64,000 nt of DNA, taken from contig DAHYHI010000096.1 of assembly GCA_027391075.1 (NCBI GenBank), positions 62,001-126,000 on the forward strand, written 5' to 3'. The notes under the pieces are model-generated. The model saw only the letters and a program-made list of their open reading frames with translations, did no database searches and was not told the origin of the DNA. Shown here in pieces: positions 26,894-34,343 of the stretch (within the stretch, counting starts at the first letter, position 1; every line of letters begins with the position of its first letter). The stretch comes from JAJZAM01 sp027391075. GTDB lineage: Bacteria; Actinomycetota; Acidimicrobiia; Acidimicrobiales; Palsa-688. The position numbers and the translations under genes were made by a program.

Positions 26894-27976
26894 ATGATGA
26901 CCAGTACCCTGATAGCTGCCGAAGCGTTCCCTCCGGGCGAGTACTTGAGGGATGAGCTCGAGGAGCGGGGGTGGAGCGAGAAGGAGTTCGCTGAGATCGT
27001 CGGCCGGCCGGTGCAGGCCGTGTCGGAGATCTTGAACGGGCGCAAGCAGATCGTTCCCGAGACGGCCCTCGCGTTTGCGGAGGCGCTCGGCACGAGCGCC
27101 GAATTGTGGGTGAACCTGCAGACGGCGTTCAATCTCCATGAAGCGAAGTCCAACCGACCGCTGGTGACTGAGGTGACGCGCCGCGCTCGGCTCCGATCTC
27201 GAGTGCCGGTGGCCGAGTTGCGGCAGCGCGGGTGGCTTCCCGATAGCAACGACCTTGACGTGTTGGAGGCTGCCGTCAAGGAGCTTCTGGGTATTTCGGA
27301 TCTGGAGGCCGAGCCGCAGTTTGCGGTGGCAGCGCGTCGCTCGAACGCGACTGTGTCGTTCTCACCTCAGCAGACCGCGTGGCTAGCTCGGCTTCGCCGC
27401 GTCGCTCAGGCTCGGACGGTGGCTGCCTTCGATGCCAGCTCGGTCTGTGCGCTGGCGGGGGACTTGGTGCATCGAATCCATGATCCGACTGATCTCGGGG
27501 AACTTGAGAGCTGGCTGGCTGAGGTCGGGGTGATCCTGGTTACTTTGCTCCCGCTCAAGTCCAGCAAGCTGGATGGAGCGGTGATGCTGCTCGATGACGG
27601 TAGCCCGGTCATTGGGCTCACGAGTCGGGGCGACCGGATGGACGGATACGTGTTCACGTTGCTCCACGAGCTGGCTCATGTTTGTCTGGGACACCTCGAG
27701 ACAGTGGCTGTCCGAGCGGACGAGGACATCGTCACCGCTACCGGACTCGACGGCCCCGAGGCTGAAGCGAATCGACAGGCCGCCGAATGGATTCTCCCTG
27801 AAGAGACCTCGCTCCCCGCCGGTCGGCCGTCCATGGGCGCAATCCTCCAGATAGCTGGACGTCATCGGATCCATACCAGCTTCGTAATCGGTCGCATCCA
27901 GCGGGCTCGCCAAGATTGGGGGCTGCTACGTCGGTCTATCCCTCGGGTGCGTCCCTACATCACGGTGGAGAACTGA
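26894..27976 (+). CDS. HigA antitoxin fused to an ImmA/IrrE metallopeptidase
   Basis: 360 residues in two parts. Residues of about 10-90 are a HigA-type XRE helix-turn-helix: PGEYLRDELEERGWS, IVGRPVQAVSEILNGRKQI, LGTSAELWVNLQ. Residues of about 190-345 are an ImmA/IrrE zinc peptidase with HELAH at 258-262 and the later Glu in EANRQAAEWILPEE. The first part should bind toxin and operator. The second could cleave a regulator, or the antitoxin itself (inference). AAAGGAGGGC precedes the ATG at 26894. In many HigA proteins only the first part exists. Confidence 0.8.
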   Translation: MMTSTLIAAEAFPPGEYLRDELEERGWSEKEFAEIVGRPVQAVSEILNGRKQIVPETALAFAEALGTSAELWVNLQTAFNLHEAKSNRPLVTEVTRRARLRSRVPVAELRQRGWLPDSNDLDVLEAAVKELLGISDLEAEPQFAVAARRSNATVSFSPQQTAWLARLRRVAQARTVAAFDASSVCALAGDLVHRIHDPTDLGELESWLAEVGVILVTLLPLKSSKLDGAVMLLDDGSPVIGLTSRGDRMDGYVFTLLHELAHVCLGHLETVAVRADEDIVTATGLDGPEAEANRQAAEWILPEETSLPAGRPSMGAILQIAGRHRIHTSFVIGRIQRARQDWGLLRRSIPRVRPYITVEN

Positions 27977-28185
27977 GCTGCAGGACGCCAAAACCCCGAT
28001 CGTGCCAGCTAGGAGAGCGGAGGTCGCGGGCCGGGCCCGCTGCCGGACGGCGCGGGAGCGGCGTGCGATGGGTCTCGGTCTCGATGGCCTGTTCTCGGCT
28101 CGCTTGAGATGGACCGGAGGCCTAATGGGCGCGGCAATGCAGTCGGGCATGCTGGTTTCGATGCTCTGCCGCGAGGCAGTTCTGC

Positions 28186-29262
28186 CTAGTCGGCCACCCG
28201 CTTGTACTCATTGATGAGGCCGCCGAGCGTGTCGTGGCGGACGATGTGGCCGGCGACCGTATCGTCGCTTGAGCTCTTCGGATCCGTCGGGACGGCGAGC
28301 CGCAGGCCTCGGTGAGGCCGGTGCCCGTTGTGATGGCGGGCGTACTGGCCAAGGACTGCTTCGAGGTGGCGGCGGCCGGCGATCAGGGTCCGGTCGAGGC
28401 ATTCGGATCTCACGGTCCTGACCTAGCGCGTCGCGAACGCGTTTGCTCTGGGTGAGCGCACCGGGGTCTTGGTGGCCTCGATGCTCTGGGAGGTGAACAC
28501 CTCGTCGATGGAAGCGGTGAACTTCGCATCCCGGTCACGGATGAGGAAGCGGAACGATCGTCCGCGCTCTGCGAGATCGCCGACGAGGTTGCGAGCGGCC
28601 TGGGTGACGAAGGCGGCAGTCGGATGCTCAGTCACGCCGAGGATGTGCACGGCACGGCTATGGATCTCGATGACGAATAGCACGTAGAGCTGGCGGAACA
28701 TGGCGGTGTCCACGGTGAAGAAGTCCGTCGCCAAGATGCCCTTGGCTTGGGAGCGGAGGAGCTCGCTCCAGGTAGGACCACGCCGCGGTGCCGGCCCGAG
28801 CCCGTTGCGGCGCAGGATGCGACGGATAGACGTTGCAGAGACCCGGATCGCGATTCCTCGAAGCTCACCTTGGATGCGCACGCAGCCCCACGACCGGTTC
28901 TTACGACCGAGACGGAGGATGAGATCGACGAGCCCGTCGGGAAGCGGCGGACGACCTGGACCGCGTTGGCGTCGCCAGCGTCGCTGCTTCTGCTTGGACA
29001 GCTAGCGATGCCAGCGCAAGAGCGTCTCAGGCGTGACGAGGAACGACCGCCAGCGACACCGTGGGAGCAGCCGCGACAGGGCGGCGAGGATCCCCCGATC
29101 AACCCGGCGGTAGCGCACACGCCCGTTTGCCTGGCGTTCGAGGATGCGCACTTCGTGGTGGAGCACCATCAGCTCGATGTCCTTGTCGAACTCATCTCGG
29201 CGTGAGGAGCGCACCAGGCCGAGCAGCCGACATAGGGCGACGTAGCAGAGTGAGAGGGCCAC
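28186..29262 (-). pseudogene. IS3/IS481-like DDE transposase with two in-frame amber stops
   Basis: One continuous frame of 359 codons from GTG 29262 to the TAG at 28186-28188, broken by TAG at 29004-29002 (after PETLLRWHR) and TAG at 28425-28423 (where Trp of the family AERW motif is expected). There is no frameshift. Conserved blocks: HHEVRILERQ, RIQGELRGIAIRVSATSIRRIL, ATDFFTVDT (first Asp), FLIRDRDAKF (second Asp), NAFATR then RSECLDR. The third catalytic residue, Glu in NAxAERW, is Thr here, so even suppressed product would be inactive. The 209 bp between 27976 and 28186 hold nothing recognisable. Terminal inverted repeats were not found. Confidence 0.8.
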
Positions 29263-29298
29263 GCTCGATGATCTCCCACTGTCCCGAGAAGCGCCAGC

Positions 29299-29742
29299 TC
29301 ACCGGGCTAGTCCGGACTTACGCTGTGGGGGATGTGAAGTACCTGGTTGCAGGCGTGGTTGGTGTTGACGTTCTGCCTGCATGAGGTGCAGGGGGATGGG
29401 TTTGGCGATGAGGTCGAAGACCCGCCTTTGGGTGGGGGTCGGCTCGGAGAGCTTGTCGAACGTCATGTCTGATCCTGCGATGCGACAGGTGCTGCGGGTA
29501 AGGGTCTTGAGATGCTCGAGGAGGCTCTGGTAGGAGTGGACGGGCTCGCCTGTTTCGGTGTGCTTGGTGGCGGCCTTCGCCCTGGTCGTCGGCGAAGCCA
29601 GCGCTGGGCTGACCGGGTCGAGGCGAGTCGACTGTGGGCCACGCTCGGTGTCGCTGAAGGTGAGTGGTGCGACAGCGCGGCGTAGATGCCAGGTGAGGTA
29701 GCCGGCCAGCAAGCACAAGAGCACGTGTGCGCGTACACGGTT
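29299..29742 (-). pseudogene. IS1634-family transposase, C-terminal remnant
   Basis: The minus-strand frame resembles the C-terminal end of IS1634-type (IS4 group) transposases: VRAHVLLCLLAGYLTWHLRRAVAPLTF, then VHSYQSLLEHLKTLTRSTCR, and LSEPTPTQRRVFDLI. The N-terminal and catalytic parts are missing. At about 29742 the similarity stops abruptly and a tyrosine integrase reading on the other strand begins. The open frame continues to 29979 only as antisense of that integrase. Confidence 0.65.
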
Positions 29743-30099
29743 CTCGGGCCTGATCCCGGAGACTGGCTCTTCACCTCCGAGGCCGTCGGACCGATGCTGC
29801 CCAGCACGATCAACCGGATCTGGCAGCGGGCCCGAAAGGCCATTGGACGGACGGACCTCTTCTACCACGACCTGCGCCACTTGGGGCTCACGTGGGCCGC
29901 CGCGTCCGGAGCGTCGATTGCTGAACTGATGCGTCGCGGCGAGCACGCCAACCCAACGGCGGCCCTTCGGTACCAGCACGCAACAGAAGATCGCGACCGT
30001 GCCATCGCTGACGCTCTGGCCGATCTGGAGGCGGCGCCGGTGACGACCGTGGAAGCTGCACCGGACCGGGTTGTACCAATCCGAAGACGGAAGGGTTAG
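29743..30099 (+). pseudogene. Tyrosine recombinase/integrase, C-terminal remnant
   Basis: About 118 residues of the catalytic domain of a phage-type integrase: GPDPGDWLFTSEAVGP, FYHDLRHLGLTWAAASG (the H-x-x-R motif), ELMRRGEHANPTAALRYQHAT (second His/Glu position and the nucleophilic Tyr), then a charged tail ending RRRKG. The DNA-binding N-terminal half and the first catalytic Arg are lost at the junction with the IS1634 remnant. This was probably the integrase that placed the island in tRNA-Glu (inference). Confidence 0.75.
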
Positions 30100-30908
30100 A
30101 AGCCGATCTCAGGACCGCGAGACGGGCTCTCGCGCCCACCCGACGGCCCTGTCGGCCCAGGGGACCGGAATGGGTGCCGAGGACGAGCCGGCTCCCGATC
30201 CGCGTCGGGCCCCTGGGACTGGAGATCCGGACTTACGCCGGGCCGCCGACCTTCCTCCTGAGCGATCCCGTCCTGCAGTTCCCGGCTCCAGTCGCGCATC
30301 AGCGCACGGACATGAGCGACCCGCTCGGCGCCGACTCCGTAGCGCAGGAACTGGTCGTCGTCGAACCGGTCGACTGCTGCGAGCGCCTCGGCGAACCAGC
30401 CACGGCTGAAGCCGGCGTCGGCTGAAGCGGCCAGGTCGATCAGGGCCTCTCGGCTGAATCTGCCGCTGTCCAGGATCCCCGCCAGATCGAGGTAGTCCCG
30501 GGCGTACCCCCGGCTGAAGACTGCGGCCACCTTGGTGGCTACCGCGTCAGTTTCAGCGAGAACGGGGCCGACGGACAGCCGTACCGGTTCCTCTTTGCGG
30601 TAGTCACCGGCGAGGTCCACAGAGCCCGCCTGGCCCGTGGCGGGATCGGAAACCTCCAGGCGGGCGAAGGTGTCCGCCTGGCGGACGATATTCACTTCCA
30701 GTTGTTGCTGTCGGTAGGCCTCCGCCACGGCGGCTACGGCCTGGTTGAACCGCTCTGGGTCCTGGTTGTTGGTGAACATGTCGACGTCCTCGCTGAGCCG
30801 GTCAACGAGGTGGTGAGCCTGGAGGGCGTAACCGCCGGCGAGGGCGAACCCGTAATCGCCGAGGACGCCGAGGCCGACCCGGACCAGGCGATCCTGGAAG
30901 TCGTCCAT
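30096..30908 (-). CDS. AbiEii/AbiGii-like nucleotidyltransferase (putative toxin)
   Basis: 270 residues. The N-terminal nucleotidyltransferase fold has FALAGGYALQAH and the metal motif RLSEDVDMF; VATKVAAVFSRGYARDYLDLAGIL is the usual helix after it. AbiEii proteins modify tRNA or other targets and act as type IV-like toxins in phage defence. The last 60 residues (Pro/Gly/Arg-rich) do not look like the family and overlap the integrase end by 4 bp, so the natural C-terminus may have been replaced at a deletion junction. It starts 3 bp after the partner gene. Confidence 0.7.
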   Translation of the reverse strand: MDDFQDRLVRVGLGVLGDYGFALAGGYALQAHHLVDRLSEDVDMFTNNQDPERFNQAVAAVAEAYRQQQLEVNIVRQADTFARLEVSDPATGQAGSVDLAGDYRKEEPVRLSVGPVLAETDAVATKVAAVFSRGYARDYLDLAGILDSGRFSREALIDLAASADAGFSRGWFAEALAAVDRFDDDQFLRYGVGAERVAHVRALMRDWSRELQDGIAQEEGRRPGVSPDLQSQGPDADREPARPRHPFRSPGPTGPSGGRESPSRGPEIGF

Positions 30909-30911
30909 GAG

Positions 30912-31256
30912 CTACGCCGCGTGGGCGAGCTCGGGGAAGCGCTGTTCCCACGACTCCCGTACACGCCGCGGCAGCCAGAGGCGAGGCCACACGCCGGCGA
31001 GGATCTCACCGTTGACGTACCGACCCAGTTCCTCAGTTGTGGAGGCCTCTTGGAGGACGAACTCGTAGACGACCCGACGATCGGCATCGTGTCCCATGTC
31101 GTAGACCCGCTTCGGGCCCCAATCGATGGTGATCGGCAGCTCGATCCTGCCGGACGTGGGGCCGGTCAGATCGGCCAGCCGGGCCGGCGGGTCCGGGTAG
31201 GGACGATGGTCGCCGTAATGGCGCCTGGAGGTCGCGGCCGGGTCGGTGCTGGCCAT
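30912..31256 (-). CDS. Small unknown protein, partner of the AbiEii-like gene
   Basis: 114 residues. No named family recognised. The sequence has RRHYGDHRPYPDPPARLADL near the start, DWGPKRVYD in the middle, and a Trp/Arg-rich end (NGEILAGVWPRLWLPRRVRESWEQRFPEL). It lies 3 bp before the nucleotidyltransferase on the same strand, in the place of an antitoxin, but has no visible winged helix as AbiEi does. ATG 31256 is the first sensible start; the frame upstream overlaps the tRNA-Glu region. Confidence 0.6.
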   Translation of the reverse strand: MASTDPAATSRRHYGDHRPYPDPPARLADLTGPTSGRIELPITIDWGPKRVYDMGHDADRRVVYEFVLQEASTTEELGRYVNGEILAGVWPRLWLPRRVRESWEQRFPELAHAA

Positions 31257-31397
31257 GCCTCCAGTGTGCCGGATCACAACGACGGTTTCCGTCCTATTCA
31301 TCCCCGTTGGCGGGCGGCAGCCCGGGCAAGATCGCGCACGGATCGCGCACGCCGGGCTTCCGATCTCTCTGCCGGCCACCGCCCACCTGCCCAAAAA

Positions 31398-31424
31398 GGG
31401 CCCCTGATGAGCACCCCCAACGGG
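31398..31424 (+). repeat. Right attachment repeat (attR), overlapping the 3' end of tRNA-Glu
   Basis: Second copy of the 27-bp repeat found at 26262-26288. Positions 31412-31424 are the last 13 bases of the tRNA gene, which stays intact. Confidence 0.75.
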
Positions 31425-31484
31425 ATTCGAACCCGTGCTGCCGCCTTGAAAGGGCGGTGTCCTAGGCCGCTAGACGATGGGGGC
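31412..31484 (-). tRNA. tRNA-Glu (anticodon TTC)
   Basis: 73 nt. Acceptor stem GCCCCCA/TGGGGGT with discriminator G, D-loop with AGCGG, anticodon stem CCGCC/GGCGG around the loop CTTTCAA (anticodon TTC), T-arm GGGTTCGAATCCC. The CCA end is not encoded. It serves as integration site of the island. Confidence 0.95.
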
Positions 31485-31500
31485 GGGACAGACAAGCGTA

Positions 31501-31528
31501 GCTGGCCGGCGAGGGCTTCGCCGCCAGC
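31501..31528 (-). terminator. Hairpin between the amidase gene and tRNA-Glu
   Basis: GCTGGCCGGCGA and TCGCCGCCAGC pair over 11 bp with one bulge. It lies 19 bp after the amidase stop on the minus strand and upstream of the tRNA. No U-tract. Confidence 0.4.
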
Positions 31529-31546
31529 TCGCTGAGGTTAACGCAC

Positions 31547-32980
31547 TTAGAGCGAAGGCCTCCTTGTGGCCCACGGAGCTGCCTGCTCGAGTTGCGCTGC
31601 CACCTGGATGAGAAGGTCCTCTCGGCCGTAGGCGGCGACCAGCTGAACTCCTACTGGCAGTCCCGTGGGGCTGACATGAAGGGGGAGGGATATAGCCGGC
31701 TGCCCTGTGACGTTGAACTGCGGGGTGAACGGAACCAGTTCCGCTACGGCGCGCTGACCCGACATCGGGTCGTCCTGTGGCGGATCAAGCTCTCCTACTT
31801 TGGGAGGAAGCCCACCTAGTGTAGGAGTTAGCAGCAGGTCGTGATCGGCCCAGAATGCGCCCACCTGCCTTGTCAGCGAAACGCCAGCGTCGAGAGCGCC
31901 GGCGTACTGCAACGCAGTGAACGAGGCAGCGGCCTGGGACATGGCCCACGTCAGGGGCTCCACATCCTGGCTGGTAAGCTCCCGGCCAAGCTGGCGAGAG
32001 ACGCTGTCCATCGACATCTTCGCTTTCACCGCCCAGCGGACCATGAACCTCCTTGCCATTTCGGGATCAACTTGGGGAGCCTCGTGGCCGACGTGGTGGC
32101 CGAGGCTTTCCAGTAGGGCCGCCGCAGCTTGGACCGCGGCGACGCAGTCCGGGTGGACCGGAGCCGAGGGATTCGTGTCGGCCATGCCGATGCGAAGACC
32201 TTTCGGTTGCACGCGAAGCTCGTCCAGGTAGCTTCGCAGAGGGGGAGGGGCTATCACCACGTCTCCTAGGCCGGGCCCCTGGCCGACGTCAAGCAGAGCT
32301 GCGGTGTCCCTGACCGAGCGGCACACAACGTGCTGAACCGACAGGTCGCTTTCGTCCCGCCAAGGTCCGAGCGTCATACGTCCCCGGGAGGGCTTGAGCC
32401 CGACCAGTCCGCACATGCTCGACGGGATCCGTATCGACCCGCCGCCGTCGCTGGCGTGGGCTACGGCGACCATACCTGCTGCGACAGCAGCTGCGCTGCC
32501 TCCACTCGAACCCCCGGGTGAGCGTGTAAGGTCGTAGGGGTTGCGCGTCGGCCCGTAGGCGTGGGGCTCAGTTATCGGCAAGATGCCGAATTCGGGCGTG
32601 TTGGTCCTCCCGAGGAAAGCGAAGCCCGCCCGGCGGTACCTGGCCACTAACCAGCTGTCAGCTGAGGCCGTCCAGCCAGCGGCTTTCAAAGCGGCGTTGC
32701 CTTGGTGGGCCGGGTCGCCGGCTGACTCCGCGTTCAGGTCTTTGATCAAGAACGGGACGCCGTGGAAAGGCCCTGGCGCCAGCCCCGCGTCGATCTCGGA
32801 GAGCGCCTTTTCGAATCGCCGGTGTATCACAGCGTTGACCCGATCGTCCACGGCCTCGACACGGGCTATCGCAGCTTCGGCCAGTTCCCTAGGGCTCACC
32901 TGCTTGTCGGCTATCAACTTTGCCTGCGCTGTGGCATCAAGCCACAACAGCTCCTGCATGTCGGCGGTCATGGTGATCAT
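31547..32980 (-). CDS. Amidase (amidase-signature family)
   Basis: 477 residues. Ser-cisSer-Lys hydrolase of the GatA/AmiC group. Lys in GVPFLIKDLN, the signature SPGGSSGGSAAAVAAGM with the two catalytic serines, and GGGSIRIPSSMCGLVGLKPSRGR. Cytosolic. The absence of gatB/gatC nearby, and the substrate-binding half unlike GatA, point to a free amidase acting on small amides. The start may be ATG 32980 or one of two ATG codons within the next 21 bases. Confidence 0.88.
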   Translation of the reverse strand: MITMTADMQELLWLDATAQAKLIADKQVSPRELAEAAIARVEAVDDRVNAVIHRRFEKALSEIDAGLAPGPFHGVPFLIKDLNAESAGDPAHQGNAALKAAGWTASADSWLVARYRRAGFAFLGRTNTPEFGILPITEPHAYGPTRNPYDLTRSPGGSSGGSAAAVAAGMVAVAHASDGGGSIRIPSSMCGLVGLKPSRGRMTLGPWRDESDLSVQHVVCRSVRDTAALLDVGQGPGLGDVVIAPPPLRSYLDELRVQPKGLRIGMADTNPSAPVHPDCVAAVQAAAALLESLGHHVGHEAPQVDPEMARRFMVRWAVKAKMSMDSVSRQLGRELTSQDVEPLTWAMSQAAASFTALQYAGALDAGVSLTRQVGAFWADHDLLLTPTLGGLPPKVGELDPPQDDPMSGQRAVAELVPFTPQFNVTGQPAISLPLHVSPTGLPVGVQLVAAYGREDLLIQVAAQLEQAAPWATRRPSL

Positions 32981-33035
32981 GCTATGCGGACAGAAGTCGG
33001 GGTGCTCCTTCCTGGCTAACCGGTGACGCTATAGG

Positions 33036-34343
33036 TCAGCTCTTGAGATCCCACACGGTTCCGCCGGGAGTGTCTCTCACTTCTATCCCGTTAGCGCTGA
33101 GCGCTTCTCGAACGCGGTCGGCGTCGGCGTAACGGCGGTCGGCCCGTGCTGCGCCTCGTTCGGCGAGCAGCGCCTCGACGAGTCCTCCAAGGACCTCGCG
33201 AGGATCCCTTGCCCCGGTTCTGGCGAGGTCGCCGAGCCGGACGACCATACGCCTGATCGCCTCCCGGGCGCGGTCGGGAGAATCGGACTGGATAGTGTCC
33301 GACGCCCACGATTCAAGCGTGTCGTCGAGCTCGAGTACCGCCCGGACCGCTCCGTCGACGTTGCGGGAGCGGATGGACGAGTCGAACTCGACTTCGAGGC
33401 GGCGTGTCTCAGCGCCGAGAATGTCGCCCTGTGGGTGCCCGTCCGGCGGGTTGGCGCCTGTGTGGGCCAGCTCGGCGTCACGGCCGGCTCCCGCCTCGGC
33501 GGTCGTGCCGTCAACAGCTGTCGAGGTGGCGGCCGTTGCAGGGTTCAGACGCTCGGCAAGAGTAACCATGTCGTCGATGTCTATTACCGTCCCTGCGCTA
33601 AGGACATGAGACATGCCGGCTCGACGGATTGTGACAGTCCCGTTGCCGACGATCGTAGCGTTGCCGGCCTCGAGGTCAAAGACGCAGCACGTGTGCTCGT
33701 CGACGCCGAGGACCCATCCACCAGGCCCCATCTGGGATTCCAGGAGACTCAGACGGCTCTCTCCGAGGTAGCAGAAGCGGGTGTCGTGATTGCCACCTTC
33801 GGAATTGTCGAAATGAGGAATGACAGCTACTTCAGGTCCCAAGAAGTCCAAGAGGTTTAGCCCGTCGAGCCAGACTGGCTCCAGTCCCACTTTATAGATC
33901 TCATACACCGGGACCGTGTACCGGCCGAGGGTCAAAGCTGCCGCACTCGCGAAGACGACGGCCCCGCCTCGTGCGAGCTTGTCGGCCAACAGGCCAGGAA
34001 GATCCGTTTGTTGCCATTGGCGAAGGGCGTAAGTGGGGCTTCCGGGCCCGGCGAACACCCATCTGGCGGTCGCCACACGTGCGAGGGATCCCTGGATGTG
34101 GATCGGGTCGTCGCTTCTAGCGTCGCGCAGCTCGGCTACGTCCACCCGGCGGCCGAGGCTCGTCGCAAAGTAGTCGACGGCCCGAGACGAGATGTCGGCG
34201 GCATTCATCTGGAAGCCGTAAGGGGTGTCAAGTATTACAGCGTCGAGGGGGTCTGCGCCGAGGGAATCGAAGACCATCCGATGCGCCTTGACCATCGTCG
34301 GTGCAGTCTCGCCGGAACCCATGATTGCTAGGGTGCGCGTCAC
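33036..34343 (-). CDS. S51-like (cyanophycinase-fold) protein with a CysRS-type C-terminal domain
   Basis: 435 residues, an unusual two-part protein. Residues of about 1-265: MTRTLAIMGSGETAPTM, FAGPGSPTYALRQW, VVFASAAALTLG, VIPHFDNSEGG. This resembles peptidase S51/class I glutamine amidotransferase-like proteins. FASAAA stands where the S51 nucleophile elbow (GxSAG) would be. Residues of about 315-435 resemble the end of cysteinyl-tRNA synthetase: an anticodon-binding-like helix bundle, then RYADADRVREALSANGIEVRDTPGGTVWDLK. A low-complexity linker joins them. No synthetase core is present. GTG start overlaps the preceding hydrolase stop as GTGA. Confidence 0.7.
   Translation of the reverse strand: MTRTLAIMGSGETAPTMVKAHRMVFDSLGADPLDAVILDTPYGFQMNAADISSRAVDYFATSLGRRVDVAELRDARSDDPIHIQGSLARVATARWVFAGPGSPTYALRQWQQTDLPGLLADKLARGGAVVFASAAALTLGRYTVPVYEIYKVGLEPVWLDGLNLLDFLGPEVAVIPHFDNSEGGNHDTRFCYLGESRLSLLESQMGPGGWVLGVDEHTCCVFDLEAGNATIVGNGTVTIRRAGMSHVLSAGTVIDIDDMVTLAERLNPATAATSTAVDGTTAEAGAGRDAELAHTGANPPDGHPQGDILGAETRRLEVEFDSSIRSRNVDGAVRAVLELDDTLESWASDTIQSDSPDRAREAIRRMVVRLGDLARTGARDPREVLGGLVEALLAERGAARADRRYADADRVREALSANGIEVRDTPGGTVWDLKS

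Larger units (their letters stand above)
26262..31424. mobile_element. Degraded genomic island integrated at tRNA-Glu
   Basis: About 5.1 kb between two 27-bp direct repeats, on the 3' side of tRNA-Glu, which is the classic target of tyrosine integrases. Contents from left to right: HigB/HigA-ImmA pair, dead IS3/IS481-like transposase, IS1634-type transposase remnant, tyrosine-integrase C-terminal remnant, AbiEii-like nucleotidyltransferase with partner. The genes outside on both sides are ordinary metabolic genes. The element cannot move by itself, since the integrase has lost its N-terminal part. Confidence 0.7.

Noticed and set aside
28186..29262. Amber codon reassignment in the transposase
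   Set aside because: The catalytic Glu next to the second TAG is also lost, and many other genes in the window end normally; decay is simpler.
29686..29742. Start of the integrase frame at ATG 29686
   Set aside because: These codons are antisense to the conserved IS1634 part and not integrase-like; the ATG is accidental.
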